From the NCBI RefSeq assembly GCF_963666015.1, contig NZ_OY762555.1, positions 3,311,607-3,375,606 on the forward strand: a DNA stretch of 64,000 bases, given 5' to 3'. Positions within the stretch are counted from its first letter, which is position 1, and every line of letters starts with the position of its first letter. The translations under genes and the position numbers were made by a program. The DNA comes from an uncultured Sphaerochaeta sp. GTDB lineage: Bacteria; Spirochaetota; Spirochaetia; Sphaerochaetales; Sphaerochaetaceae. Below are positions 9,301 to 17,669 of the stretch, piece by piece. The notes under the pieces are model-generated. The model was given only the letters and a program-made list of their open reading frames with translations, had not been told where the DNA came from and made no database searches.

Positions 9301-9556
9301 CTACGATGGCGGCCCCTATCGCAAGAAGTTCACGCTCTTCAGCCGAAAGGATGATTTTGAGAACTCAGAGAACAGTGGATTCTTCGCAGAAGGTGAGGAT
9401 ATCCTGGTTCGCCTCGATGGGAAAACCTACGAGTGCGAGATGGACGCAGACGGTATCCTGGTAGGGGAAGAGGAAGGCATTACTGATGAGGTTGCCGCCT
9501 TGATCGAAGAGGTATACACCTCATACAGCTACCTGCTTGGATATGTAGAAGCGTAA
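6350..9556 (+). CDS. ygfK: YgfK-type iron-sulfur flavoprotein oxidoreductase (annotated as putative selenate reductase subunit)
   Basis: 1068 aa, the usual family size. Residues 1-430 form a dihydropyrimidine-dehydrogenase-like barrel domain. A glutamate-synthase-small-subunit-like module follows, with cysteines CYVAPCQTACP (about 457-467), the FAD loop GSGPAGLSAAYFLA (about 555) and the NAD(P) loop VGGGNTAMDSARAA (about 684). The C-terminus has ferredoxin-type clusters CMECSYLCNKCVDVCP (about 930) and CNECGNCETFCP (about 973). A His/Asp/Glu-rich linker (about 857-890) is inserted before the ferredoxin domain. It is known from anaerobic purine/urate degradation clusters and from E. coli selenate work; it probably passes NAD(P)H electrons to or from the purine ring together with XdhD (inference). 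First gene of the operon; ssnA begins 11 bases after its stop. Confidence 0.93.
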   Translation: MGDIMRPVPFTELISRIVGEYRNHHTIFGIAEEQFYHESGKHSLNVFSQSCATPCGPAAGPHTQLAQNIIASYLVGGRFMELKTVQVLDTLEIEKPCIDARDEGYNVEWSSEFTLPKAWDEYAKAWIILHLLEAVMQKGKFEKPSFIFNMSVGYNLEGIKTEKMQKFIDSMIDARKDERFSEYLQELEVLIEEGLFEGTPWEGLEKKVKGISEKISWNISPSTTLSTMHGCPPKEIEAICSYMLTEKKVDTFVKLNPTLLGFDTVRTILDDLGFDYLTLSRESFEHDLQYPDAIAMLHRLVDLAKKEGRGFGVKLTNTLGSVNDQGVLPGGEMYMSGRTLLPISTTVGLKLSKEFDGKLPISYSGGANAFTIKALFESGIRPITLATDMLKPGGYTRMKQLVEILEESDAWKMDGIDVEKLEKLSEDARAGKYAVAEKDFRGTDTVKIGEKLPLFDCYVAPCQTACPIHQDVPEYVQLVGQGRYGEALAVIYDKNALPSITGHICDHQCQLHCTRMDYEGAVRIRDMKRIAVENGFEEYKQLWEGPTDKAEIKAAVVGSGPAGLSAAYFLARAGFDTAVFEREESAGGVVRHVIPGFRLPVEAIESDVEFIKAHGVQFNYGVDAEKMTVEALRAQGYSRIFYAIGSEVDNDIPLQGDRSRVRPSLSFLSAFRKDPSTLSLGKHVVVVGGGNTAMDSARAATRIKGVEKVSVIYRRTEKEMPADHEEYGMAQDENVEFIFLANPERFDGNMLTVRKMELGEMDASGRRRPVATEETFTIEADTMITAIGEHADTEKLTWYGVPVNEKGWAKADEETKESEVSDVYVIGDAQSGPSTVVRCIASARSAVEAAIDKVLGPEEEEHEHVHDEHCDHDHEDDDAFEEEEMSDEERVQLEKDENEFFADVTEKKSKILSPKEFGDKKFAATEAARCMECSYLCNKCVDVCPNRANVAIDVRNLGLFADPFQILHLDAYCNECGNCETFCPYDGGPYRKKFTLFSRKDDFENSENSGFFAEGEDILVRLDGKTYECEMDADGILVGEEEGITDEVAALIEEVYTSYSYLLGYVEA

Positions 9557-9566
9557 GGAGGAACAA

Positions 9567-10889
9567 GTGGCTACAACGGTAATTAAACAAACCCGGATTA
9601 TGCAGACCCAGCCGCCCTTTGAGGTACAGGAAGGTGTTGACATCGTCATCGTCGATGATGTCATCACCAAGGTAAGCAAGGGTGCAGCAGAGACTATACA
9701 TGCAGATAAGGTTATTGATGGAAGGGGCAAGACGGTAATTCCCGGGAATGTCTGTTCCCATCACCACTATTACTCTGGGCTCTCCAGAGGCATGCTTGCC
9801 TCTGCAGGTCCGCAGACTGACTTCATCCAGATATTGAAAGAGTGGTGGTGGCGTATCGACCGTGCCCTTGATGAGGAAGCTTGTTACTACAGCTCTCTGA
9901 TCAGCTCGATCGACGCCATTGCAAGTGGTACCACCACCTGTATTGACCACCATGCAAGCCCTTCCTATATTGCAGGATCTCTTGACACCATTGCCAAGGG
10001 AATGGAAGACGTTGGGGTGCGTGGAGCTACCTGCTACGAAGTTACCGATAGAAACGGTGGAATGAAAGAGGTGGAAGCAGGCGTCGAGGAAAACCTTCGT
10101 TTTGCCATGGCCGCCAAGAGCAGTTCACTGGTTCGTGGAATGATTGGGGGACATGCCCCGTTCACCATCCCTGATGCTGGGTTGAAGCTTATGGGAGAGG
10201 CGATGGCAGAGACAGGTGCGGGCGTCCATCTCCATGTTGCAGAAGACAAGTACGATGTGGTGCACAGCCACCATAAGTACCACTTGGATATCGTTGACCG
10301 ATTGGAAAAATTTGGACTTCTGACTGATAACTCTCTCTTGGTTCATGGGCTTTGGCTCAGTGAGGCTGAGGTGGAAAAGATCAACGCTCATGGTACGTTC
10401 CTTGCACACAATGGACGTAGCAACATGAACAACAATGTTGGTTACTTCAAGCAGATCCAGAAGGTTGATAATTTGGTCATCGGAACTGATGGCTGTGGTG
10501 GAAATATGTTTGAAGAGCTCAAGATTGCATTTTTCAAGCATAAGGATCAGGGTGGTTCCTGGTGGCCCGCAGATTTTGTGACTGCCATGGGCCGCGGAAA
10601 CCAGTTGGTTGAGAAGTATTTTGACGGGAAGTACGGTAAGGTTGCTGCCGGTTATAAAGCTGATTTGACCATCTGTGATTACCATGCACCAACCCCGCTG
10701 GTCGCAGACAATGCTGCAACCCATTTTGTATGGGGCATGAGCAGCAACTGCGTGGAAAGTGTCATGATTAATGGAAAGCTGGTGATGGAAAACCATCAGT
10801 TCCCAGGCCTTGACGTACAGAAAATCTATGAAGAGGCAGCAAAAGTAGCTAAGCGCGTTTGGGATACAGTAAATACAATCGCTCCGTAA
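9567..10889 (+). CDS. ssnA: SsnA-type amidohydrolase/aminohydrolase
   Basis: 440 aa, matching SsnA length. Metal ligands of the amidohydrolase superfamily are visible: SHHHYYSG (HxH, about 65), HLHVAED (about 223), LVHGLWLS (about 258) and TDGCGGN (about 310). It starts with GTG at 9567, behind AAGGAGG overlapping the ygfK stop region, so it is translationally coupled. Family members hydrolyse C-N bonds of purine-like rings, and in urate-degrading anaerobes ssnA is part of the ring-opening set; the exact substrate is not settled. It is cytoplasmic. A second, distinct member of the superfamily is encoded at 12467. Confidence 0.92.
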   Translation: MATTVIKQTRIMQTQPPFEVQEGVDIVIVDDVITKVSKGAAETIHADKVIDGRGKTVIPGNVCSHHHYYSGLSRGMLASAGPQTDFIQILKEWWWRIDRALDEEACYYSSLISSIDAIASGTTTCIDHHASPSYIAGSLDTIAKGMEDVGVRGATCYEVTDRNGGMKEVEAGVEENLRFAMAAKSSSLVRGMIGGHAPFTIPDAGLKLMGEAMAETGAGVHLHVAEDKYDVVHSHHKYHLDIVDRLEKFGLLTDNSLLVHGLWLSEAEVEKINAHGTFLAHNGRSNMNNNVGYFKQIQKVDNLVIGTDGCGGNMFEELKIAFFKHKDQGGSWWPADFVTAMGRGNQLVEKYFDGKYGKVAAGYKADLTICDYHAPTPLVADNAATHFVWGMSSNCVESVMINGKLVMENHQFPGLDVQKIYEEAAKVAKRVWDTVNTIAP

Positions 10890-10941
10890 CTGGTTCGATT
10901 ACGACGAAGAAGAGAATAGAGAACGAAAGAGGTAAAGTAAC

Positions 10942-12156
10942 ATGACAATTCAAGAACAAATTAGGGCAAAGGCTGCCGAGTATCGTGACTACACGGCATT
11001 GAATCTCTCAAAGATGGTGCAGACCAAGAGCTATAGCTCCCAGGAAGAGGATGTATGTCGTCTCATCGTAACCCTTTGTGAAGAAGCTGGCTTTGATGAA
11101 GTGTATATCGATGGATTGGGCTCGGTTATCGGCCGCGTCGGCAATGGTCCCAAGAAGATTGCTTTTGATGCCCATATCGATACTGTTGAGGTTGGAAACC
11201 TGAAGAACTGGGATTTCGATCCTTTCAGTGGTGAGATCAAGGACGGCAAAGTCTGGGGTCGTGGTTCCAGTGACCAGAAGGGTGGTGCAGCTTCTATGAT
11301 CACTGCCGGTAGAATCCTCAAGGAGCTCGGATACAGTGGTGAGTATACCGCTTATTTTACATTCACCGTCATGGAAGAAGACTGTGATGGTATGTGCTGG
11401 AAGTACCTCATCGAGGAAGAGAACTTCAGACCCGATCTTGTTGTTTCCACTGAGCCTACCACCTGCCGCCTCTATCGTGGTCACCGCGGCCGCATGGAGA
11501 TCAGGGTAATCCTCAGGGGAATTTCCTGTCACGGTAGTGCTCCAGAGCGTGGAGTAAGTGCTGCCTACAAGGCTGCAAAGGCAGCTCTTGCCATCGAGCA
11601 GTTGAACAAGGACCTCAAGCCGGATGCAGAGAACTTCCTTGGGAAAGGTACCATCACCGTCAGCCAGATGGATGTAAAGGGACCGAGCCAGTGCGCTGTT
11701 GCAGACTATGCAATGCTCTACCTTGACCGCCGTCTTACTTGGGGTGAGGATGCAGATCTTGCTATCTCGCAGGTTCGTGAGTACATCAGCAAGGCAACCG
11801 GTGATGATCCAGAGTCAATCGTTGTCGAGATGCCCAACTATGAGAAGATTGGTTGGACCAAGAAAGAGTATTCACAAGAGCTGTACTTCCCTACCTGGAA
11901 AATTGACGCTGACCACCCACTGGTAGAAGCTGGTGTTGCCGGCCATGAGGCTCTTTTTGGTAAGAAGCCCGTTGTTGACAAGTGGACTTTCTCCACCAAC
12001 TTGGTCGCTACCACTGGTCGTCATAAGATTCCTGCTATTGGTTTTGGCCCTGGTGATGAGTCACAGGCTCACGCACCGAACGAAATCAACCGTGTGGATG
12101 ACCTTGAGATCTGTGCTGCATTCTATGCAATGCTTCCCTATTCCTTGGAGAGGTAG
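10942..12156 (+). CDS. ygeY: YgeY family M20 hydrolase/selenium metabolism hydrolase
   Basis: 404 aa. M20/ArgE/DapE di-zinc pattern: DAHIDTVE (about 76), GSSDQKGG (about 111), the catalytic EED in TVMEEDCDG (about 144), EPTTCR (about 172) and HAPNEI near the C-terminus. YgeY belongs to the purine cluster and is thought to cleave an amide or ureido bond of an open-ring intermediate. RBS GAAAGAGG lies before the ATG. It follows ssnA by 52 bases and is followed by a hairpin at 12192, so transcription may partly stop here. Confidence 0.92.
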   Translation: MTIQEQIRAKAAEYRDYTALNLSKMVQTKSYSSQEEDVCRLIVTLCEEAGFDEVYIDGLGSVIGRVGNGPKKIAFDAHIDTVEVGNLKNWDFDPFSGEIKDGKVWGRGSSDQKGGAASMITAGRILKELGYSGEYTAYFTFTVMEEDCDGMCWKYLIEEENFRPDLVVSTEPTTCRLYRGHRGRMEIRVILRGISCHGSAPERGVSAAYKAAKAALAIEQLNKDLKPDAENFLGKGTITVSQMDVKGPSQCAVADYAMLYLDRRLTWGEDADLAISQVREYISKATGDDPESIVVEMPNYEKIGWTKKEYSQELYFPTWKIDADHPLVEAGVAGHEALFGKKPVVDKWTFSTNLVATTGRHKIPAIGFGPGDESQAHAPNEINRVDDLEICAAFYAMLPYSLER

Positions 12157-12466
12157 TACGTAGAATAGTACTCGCTTCATATGGTATACTACAGCCACAG
12201 GGATTGACGCCTTGTGGCTGTTTGGAGCTTAAGGTGTTACATTGTTTATTTTTGTAGATAATGGTGGAACACAGGAACTGGCCCGACAGGTGCAAAAGGG
12301 GCTCTGCCTGCAGGGTATATAGAAATAACCAAGGTTGTGGAGTTGCCCCCTTCCTTCTCCACTCCTTCCTTGCGGAACTACCCGCATGCCGTCCTCATAA
12401 AGTATTGCAAGTGTAGCACCGACGTCTATGTGTCGTGTCCTTGCAGGAAGAAGGAGATATACAGGC
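12157..12466 (+). promoter_or_regulatory. 310-base untranslated region before the second deaminase, with hairpins
   Basis: No credible gene. The first part holds a terminator-like hairpin (12192-12220). Further on are GTGGAG/CTCCAC (12337-12362), a palindromic CCTGCAGG (12307-12314) and CACCGAC/GTCGTG (about 12417-12437), then AAGGAG before the ATG at 12467. A structured leader or an internal promoter is likely. I could not match it to a riboswitch class by eye. Confidence 0.45.
12192..12220 (+). terminator. Hairpin after ygeY
   Basis: CAGCCACAGG/CCTTGTGGCTG arms (8 perfect pairs plus a bulge) with a short loop, 36 bases after the ygeY stop. It is followed by only TTTGG, so it is a weak or partial terminator. 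Confidence 0.45.
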
Positions 12467-13855
12467 ATGAGTTCCTCGCTTCTCTTGAAGAACATCTATT
12501 GTCTACAACCCACATTTGATGGAAAGAAATATTGGGGCGCTGATTTGTTGATCGAAAACAACAAGGTCGCCAAGATTGCTCCTGGGGGTGGATTGGCTGC
12601 TCCCGCAAAGGGTCGTACCATCGACTGCTCAAACCATGTGGTCATCCCTGGTTTGGTCAATACGCATCACCACTTCTACCAGACATTAACCAGAAATCAT
12701 CCTGCTGTACAGAATGCAAAACTCTTTGATTGGTTGAAATTCCTCTATGAGGTGTGGAAATATGTGGATGAGGAAGCAGTCTATTACTCATCGATGCTTG
12801 CAATGGCTGAGTTAATGAAGACCGGATGTACGCTTACCACTGACCACCACTATCTCTATCCCCGTTCTTTCAAGGGTGATCTTATGGGCCTGCAATTTGA
12901 GGCTGCAGACACTTTGGGAATGCGCTTCAGTCCCACGAGAGGCTCGATGAGTTTGAGCAAGAAGGATGGAGGACTTCCCCCCGACAGCGTCGTACAGACT
13001 GAGGATGAGATCCTCGCTGACAGTGAGCGGTGTATCAAGACTTACCATGATAGTGCCCCGGATGCAATGCACAAGATAGCCCTCGCTCCCTGTAGTCCCT
13101 TCAGTGTCACCAAGGATTTGATGACAAAGACCGCTGAACTTGCAAGGAAGTATGGGGTGCGATTGCATACCCATCTCTGTGAGACCTATGATGAAGCTGA
13201 TTTCTGCCAGGAGATGTATGGGATGCGTCCTGTTGCTCTGATGCAGGAGTGTAATCTTATCGGGGATGATGTCTTTTATGCACATGGAATCCATTTCAAT
13301 GATGAAGAGTTGAAAATCCTTGCAAAGACAGGTTCCCATATTGCCCATTGCCCGTCCTCGAACATGCGCCTCGGTAGTGGTATCTGCCGGGTCAACGAGA
13401 TGTTGCCGATGGGTATCAATGTTGCGGTTGCTGTGGATGGAAGTGCCAGCAATGACAGTTCCGATATGCTTGCTGAGGTACGTCAGGCAATGCTTCTGCA
13501 ACGGGTGAAATATGGTTCTGATGCACTGAGTGCCAATGAGGCATTCACCATGGCAACTGAAAACGGTGCCAAAGCTCTCAATTTCTCGAATGTTGGCCGC
13601 CTGGAAGAAGGGTGGGCTGCCGATCTGGCAATTTTTGACGTTTCCAAATTACCCTATGCGGGAAGCCAGAGTGATCCGGTTGCAAGCTTGCTTTTTTGCG
13701 GCACCAATCACAACACTGACTATACAATCATTAATGGAAAGGTTGTAGTCGACCATGGGCAGCTGGTCGGATATGACGAGCAGGAACTTGCAGACAAGGC
13801 AAATGCCATCAGCAAGCGTATGATGGGTCAAGCTGCCAAAGAGGAGGCTGTATGA
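12467..13855 (+). CDS. Amidohydrolase-type deaminase, 8-oxoguanine deaminase/hydroxyatrazine hydrolase-like
   Basis: 462 aa. Metal-binding pattern NTHHHFYQTLTR (about 66), HTHLCETYDE (about 240), YAHGIHFNDEE (about 275) and VDGSASND (about 327). The HHxYQTLTR and TTDHHYLYP segments are those of the 8-oxoguanine deaminase/AtzB-like branch, rather than SsnA or guanine deaminase. The expected reaction is hydrolytic removal of an amino group from a purine, for example 8-oxoguanine or guanine to urate or xanthine. Start chosen at 12467 (AAGGAG 11 bases upstream); the upstream in-frame ATG at 12428 has no RBS. Its stop overlaps the ygfM start as ATGA, so it is coupled to the hydroxylase genes. Confidence 0.85.
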   Translation: MSSSLLLKNIYCLQPTFDGKKYWGADLLIENNKVAKIAPGGGLAAPAKGRTIDCSNHVVIPGLVNTHHHFYQTLTRNHPAVQNAKLFDWLKFLYEVWKYVDEEAVYYSSMLAMAELMKTGCTLTTDHHYLYPRSFKGDLMGLQFEAADTLGMRFSPTRGSMSLSKKDGGLPPDSVVQTEDEILADSERCIKTYHDSAPDAMHKIALAPCSPFSVTKDLMTKTAELARKYGVRLHTHLCETYDEADFCQEMYGMRPVALMQECNLIGDDVFYAHGIHFNDEELKILAKTGSHIAHCPSSNMRLGSGICRVNEMLPMGINVAVAVDGSASNDSSDMLAEVRQAMLLQRVKYGSDALSANEAFTMATENGAKALNFSNVGRLEEGWAADLAIFDVSKLPYAGSQSDPVASLLFCGTNHNTDYTIINGKVVVDHGQLVGYDEQELADKANAISKRMMGQAAKEEAV

Positions 13856-14685
13856 TACAGGAATATCTCATAGCGAATACTACTGAAGACGCTCTGAACA
13901 AGAAGCGTTCAAACACCAAGAGTGTGTTTTATGCTGGGGGGACGGAGATCAACCGTCTTCATTCAACTGTTGAGGGCCAGACTGCCATCAGCCTCTCCAA
14001 GCTTGGTTTGGATACCATCACAGATGAAGGTTCCACCATCAAGATTGGGAGCATGGTAACGTTGCAGCAGTTGATCGAATCACCATTGATCCCTTCATGG
14101 CTCAAGGATGCTGCTCATTTCTGTGGTTCCTTCACCAAGCGAAATATGGCCACCATCGGAGGCAATCTTGCACTGATGAGTGACCACTCCTATCTTGCTC
14201 CAGCATTGATTGCAAGCCGCGCTCGGCTTCTTACGGCCAACCTGACGGAAAAGGGAGTATACAGTGAGGACAATATTCCCATCCGCGAATACCATGCTTA
14301 TCACAAGCAGTTTGCAGGTACCTTGTTGTTAGCTGTCAGCCTCTCCAAGGATGACCGGTATGTGGGAACCGTGCGATATGCAATGAGCAGCCAGAACCGT
14401 GCTGCGGTAACCGTTGGATTCAGTGCAACAAAGGACAGTGAGCAGGTCATAGACCACGTACGGGTCTTTGTCGCTGTATACGGAAAAGGTGTCCAACGAT
14501 TGGAAAAGGTAGAGAATTCTATCGAGAACGGTGAGTTGACCACAAGAGAGGATGTACAGCTTGCTGTGCGGCATGACATCGAGGTCGTGGACGATATGAC
14601 TGGCAGCTCCGATTACAAGCGCTATATAGCCAGTGAAGGGGTGGGGCAACTCTTCTCTGCATTTCTCAAAGGAGGTGCACAATGA
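13852..14685 (+). CDS. ygfM: YgfM-type FAD-binding subunit of a molybdopterin hydroxylase
   Basis: 277 aa. The family is recognised from YAGGTEINR (FAD pyrophosphate loop, about 28) and NMATIGGNLA (about 98), as in XdhB/CoxM flavoproteins. It lies directly before xdhD, as in E. coli, with ATGA overlaps on both sides (13852 and 14682). Expected role: take electrons from, or give them to, the molybdenum subunit. Because the partner XdhD lacks [2Fe-2S] ligands, the usual Mo-FeS-FeS-FAD wire is broken, so the function of this FAD is an open question. Confidence 0.88.
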   Translation: MIQEYLIANTTEDALNKKRSNTKSVFYAGGTEINRLHSTVEGQTAISLSKLGLDTITDEGSTIKIGSMVTLQQLIESPLIPSWLKDAAHFCGSFTKRNMATIGGNLALMSDHSYLAPALIASRARLLTANLTEKGVYSEDNIPIREYHAYHKQFAGTLLLAVSLSKDDRYVGTVRYAMSSQNRAAVTVGFSATKDSEQVIDHVRVFVAVYGKGVQRLEKVENSIENGELTTREDVQLAVRHDIEVVDDMTGSSDYKRYIASEGVGQLFSAFLKGGAQ

Positions 14686-17561
14686 ACAAAATTGTCTGTA
14701 CCGTTAACGGTAAGAAACATACAGTAAGTTGTAAGCAGTCAGAAAGCTTGCGTGAAATGCTCGTTCGCCTGGGGTATACCAGCGTACGAGATAGTGATGA
14801 TAAGGAAGGTTTTGCAGGCAGTGATACGGTTATTTTCAATGACGTTCCTGTGTATGCCAATCTGATGTTGGCACTCCAAGCCGAAGGTGCTGAGATCAAG
14901 ACCGCTGAATCGATGGGTACCAGCCGTAACTTGAATGTAATCCAACAAGCCATGATCGATGCAGGCGTCGTACAGAGTGCTTACAATGCACCTGCTGCAG
15001 CGTTGCTCCTGACTTGGTTGCTTGAACATGAAACCAATCCTACCAAGGAACAAATCAATCAGGTACTCAGTGGTATCTTTATCCGCGATGCAGGCTATGA
15101 ACACTACTATCTGGCAGTGAAGTTGGCTCTGGAAAGAATGAAGGATGGTGCATACAAGAGCGAAATTTCTCCCTCCTTCAGAGATGAGCTGACCTATGTT
15201 GGAAAGCCCAAGGGAAAGGTCGATGGACCGCAACTGGTTGCAGGCGAAGCCAGCTTTGTTGAGGACAGGGTTTTGCCGGGATATCACTCCATGGTGATTC
15301 TTCGCAGCCCATACGCCCATGCTTACATCAAGAAGATCGATACCAAGAAAGCATTGGCCATGGAAGGCGTAGTCACGATCATCACCCATGAGAACTGTCC
15401 TGATGTATTCTATATGCAGGCTGGGCAGGGGAATCCAGAACCCAGTCCACACGATCGCCGATTGCTCAACCGGAAGGTTAGGCATGTGGGTGACCGTGTA
15501 GCAGCAATCGTTGCAGAAACCTATGAACAGGCAGTTGCTGCTCGATCTGCAATCAAGGTGGAGTATGAGGTACTCAAGCCAGTATTCACCGTCGAGGAAG
15601 CAATGGAAGAAGGAGCCCCTCGTGTTCATAACGGGGTGGCAGAGTATCGCAGTGGCGCTCCCGAGAATTTGGAAGAGTATAACAAGGATGCCGACCCCAG
15701 GGATGGGAAGGTTGTCTACCAGTTCCCGCTCCACGGCGACATCCGAAGAAATATTGCCTCAGCAGCCCATGGCCAGATTGGTGATGTGGAAAAGGGGTTC
15801 AAGGAAGCTGATGCAGTGGTCGAAAGAACCTACCAGACCAGTCAGATCCAGTGCACTCCCCTTGAGCCGCACCTTGCCTACGCTAGGATTGATGGTGGAA
15901 GATTGGTAATCAATGCCTCCACCCAGGTTCCCTATCATGTAAGAAGAATTGTCTCCTGGGTATGTCAGATTCCTGAGAACAAGATTCGAATTATCAAGGA
16001 GCGTGTTGGCGGTGGGTATGGCAGCAAACAGGATATCCTGGTGGAGGATCTGGTAGGATATGCCACTTGGATTACCGGTAAACCAATCTACTACCGCAAT
16101 ACCCGTGAAGAAGAGTTCATCGCAAACTCCACCCGCCATCCTATGCGGATGACAGTCAAGATGGGTGGAAAGAAAGACGGCACCATTACTGCAGTCTACA
16201 TGGATGTAAGGGCCAATACAGGACCATACGGCAACCACTGTCTTACCGTCCCGATGAATGCATGCAGCAAGACCCTGCCTTTGCTCAAGTGTGACAACAT
16301 GAAGTTTGATGTAATCACCTATTACACAAACATTCCACCTACAGGAGCCTATCAGGGCTATGGAGCCCCTAAGGGTACCTACTCCCTGATGACCTGTATG
16401 GCGGAGCTTGCAGAGAAGCTGGGAATCGATTACTACGACATGGCCATGAAGAACAAGGTTGAGCCAGGCTACATGCTTGAGATACTCAAGGGTCTTGGTG
16501 AAGGTCGTGAAGGAAATGTGGTGCCCGTCGGTTCCTGTGGCTTGGAACAAGCCCTCACCCAGGGAGCTGAAATGATTGAATGGGGTAAGAAAGTTGAATC
16601 CAAAGATCCCGACTGGAAAGTAGGCAAAGGGTTTGCCATGATTCAGCAGGGAAGCGGGTTGCCCGGACTCGACCACTCCAATGCATGGGCTAAATTACTG
16701 ACCGATGGAACGTTCCAGATATTCAGTGGCGGTGCCGATTTGGGTACCGGCCTTGATACCATCACCGCTAAGATGATCAGTGAAGCCTTTTGTGTGCCTC
16801 TGGACAGAGTGACGGTTACCAGTGGTGATACCGACAGCTGTACATTTGACACGGGAGCCTATGCTTCCAGTGGGACCTACTTCAGTGGTGGTGCAAGCTA
16901 CAAGGCTGCACAGGACCTGAAGAAGAATCTGCTTGATGAGGCAGCCTATCAGATGGGAGAGAAAGCAGAGGATTTGATCCTTCGCACTCCTGGAGAGGTG
17001 TACAGCACCAAGAGTGGAAAAACACTTGGTTATGCAAAACTCAGTCATGATGCACTTACCGGTACAGGCCGTGGTCAGGTGATGGGAAAAGGCTCCTTTA
17101 CCACGAACCACAACTCCATCCCTTACGGTGCTCACTTTGTGCAGGTAGCAGTAAACGTCAGAACTGGCCAGGTCAAGGTACAGAAGTACTACGCTCTGCA
17201 GGATGCCGGTACCCCGATCAATCCGGAATTGGCACTCTGTCAGATGTATGGTGCTGCCCTGAAATCTGTCGGGCATTCGCTCTATGAGCAGATGCTCCTC
17301 GATGAGAATGGTGTCTGCATCAATGCAAAACTGAGTGAGTATGGAGTCCCCATGATTGATGAACAACCAGAAGACTTCAAGGCAGTCCTGATTGATATCA
17401 ATGATGAGGTAGGTCCCTATGGAGCCAAATCCATCAGTGAGATTGCAACCAACGGAGCAGCTCCAGCTCTCGCCATCGCCATACATGATGCTGTTGGCGT
17501 TTGGATGCGTAGCTGGCCGTTCTCACCTGAGAAGATCTTGAAGGAGCTTGGCAAGATTTAA
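14682..17561 (+). CDS. xdhD: XdhD-type molybdenum hydroxylase with a ligand-less [2Fe-2S] domain
   Basis: 959 aa, full XdhD length. Residues 1-165 align with the two [2Fe-2S] subdomains of xanthine dehydrogenases, but all ligand cysteines are replaced: VRDSDDKEGFAGSDTV (about 35-50), QSAYNAPAAA (about 98) and FIRDAGY (about 134) stand where GCxxGxCGAC, QCGFCTPG and CRCTGY are expected. The molybdopterin part is intact, with VGGGYGSKQD (about 447) and a C-terminal catalytic glutamate in GAKSISE (about 920). The loop normally reading FRGFG is AYQGYG (about 556), so the substrate-binding arginine is Gln. I recall the same features in E. coli XdhD. Purine hydroxylation or its reverse, with YgfK and YgfM, is the likely job. 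Confidence 0.92.
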   Translation: MNKIVCTVNGKKHTVSCKQSESLREMLVRLGYTSVRDSDDKEGFAGSDTVIFNDVPVYANLMLALQAEGAEIKTAESMGTSRNLNVIQQAMIDAGVVQSAYNAPAAALLLTWLLEHETNPTKEQINQVLSGIFIRDAGYEHYYLAVKLALERMKDGAYKSEISPSFRDELTYVGKPKGKVDGPQLVAGEASFVEDRVLPGYHSMVILRSPYAHAYIKKIDTKKALAMEGVVTIITHENCPDVFYMQAGQGNPEPSPHDRRLLNRKVRHVGDRVAAIVAETYEQAVAARSAIKVEYEVLKPVFTVEEAMEEGAPRVHNGVAEYRSGAPENLEEYNKDADPRDGKVVYQFPLHGDIRRNIASAAHGQIGDVEKGFKEADAVVERTYQTSQIQCTPLEPHLAYARIDGGRLVINASTQVPYHVRRIVSWVCQIPENKIRIIKERVGGGYGSKQDILVEDLVGYATWITGKPIYYRNTREEEFIANSTRHPMRMTVKMGGKKDGTITAVYMDVRANTGPYGNHCLTVPMNACSKTLPLLKCDNMKFDVITYYTNIPPTGAYQGYGAPKGTYSLMTCMAELAEKLGIDYYDMAMKNKVEPGYMLEILKGLGEGREGNVVPVGSCGLEQALTQGAEMIEWGKKVESKDPDWKVGKGFAMIQQGSGLPGLDHSNAWAKLLTDGTFQIFSGGADLGTGLDTITAKMISEAFCVPLDRVTVTSGDTDSCTFDTGAYASSGTYFSGGASYKAAQDLKKNLLDEAAYQMGEKAEDLILRTPGEVYSTKSGKTLGYAKLSHDALTGTGRGQVMGKGSFTTNHNSIPYGAHFVQVAVNVRTGQVKVQKYYALQDAGTPINPELALCQMYGAALKSVGHSLYEQMLLDENGVCINAKLSEYGVPMIDEQPEDFKAVLIDINDEVGPYGAKSISEIATNGAAPALAIAIHDAVGVWMRSWPFSPEKILKELGKI

Positions 17562-17568
17562 CGAAATC

Positions 17569-17584
17569 TTGCAACAAACTGCAA
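17569..17584 (-). promoter_or_regulatory. Candidate purine-regulon operator, copy 2 (upstream of ygeW)
   Basis: TTGCA-ACAAAC-TGCAA, a perfect 5-bp inverted repeat with a 6-nt centre. Read on the minus strand it shares TTGCA and TGTTGCA with the other copies. It ends 8 bases before the ygeW -35, the same arrangement as at ygfK. Confidence 0.55.
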
Positions 17585-17592
17585 CATAAATC

Positions 17593-17621
17593 TGGACAAT
17601 GGGACGCCGCCATGGTATAGT
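17593..17621 (+). promoter_or_regulatory. ygeW promoter
   Basis: TGGACA (17593-17598), 17-bp spacer, TATAGT (17616-17621). An inverted repeat GACAATGG/CCATTGTC (17595-17602 and 17623-17630) straddles it from the -35 to the expected start site and is followed by TTTTTA, so the same DNA could also act as the xdhD terminator. Confidence 0.65.
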
Positions 17622-17669
17622 GCCATTGTCTGGATTTTTATGATTCAAAACTTACGGAGGTTTCCCCAC

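Noticed and set aside
14739-17486. Long minus-strand open frames opposite xdhD
   Set aside because: Shadows of xdhD: no family features, and the plus strand encodes a full-length enzyme.
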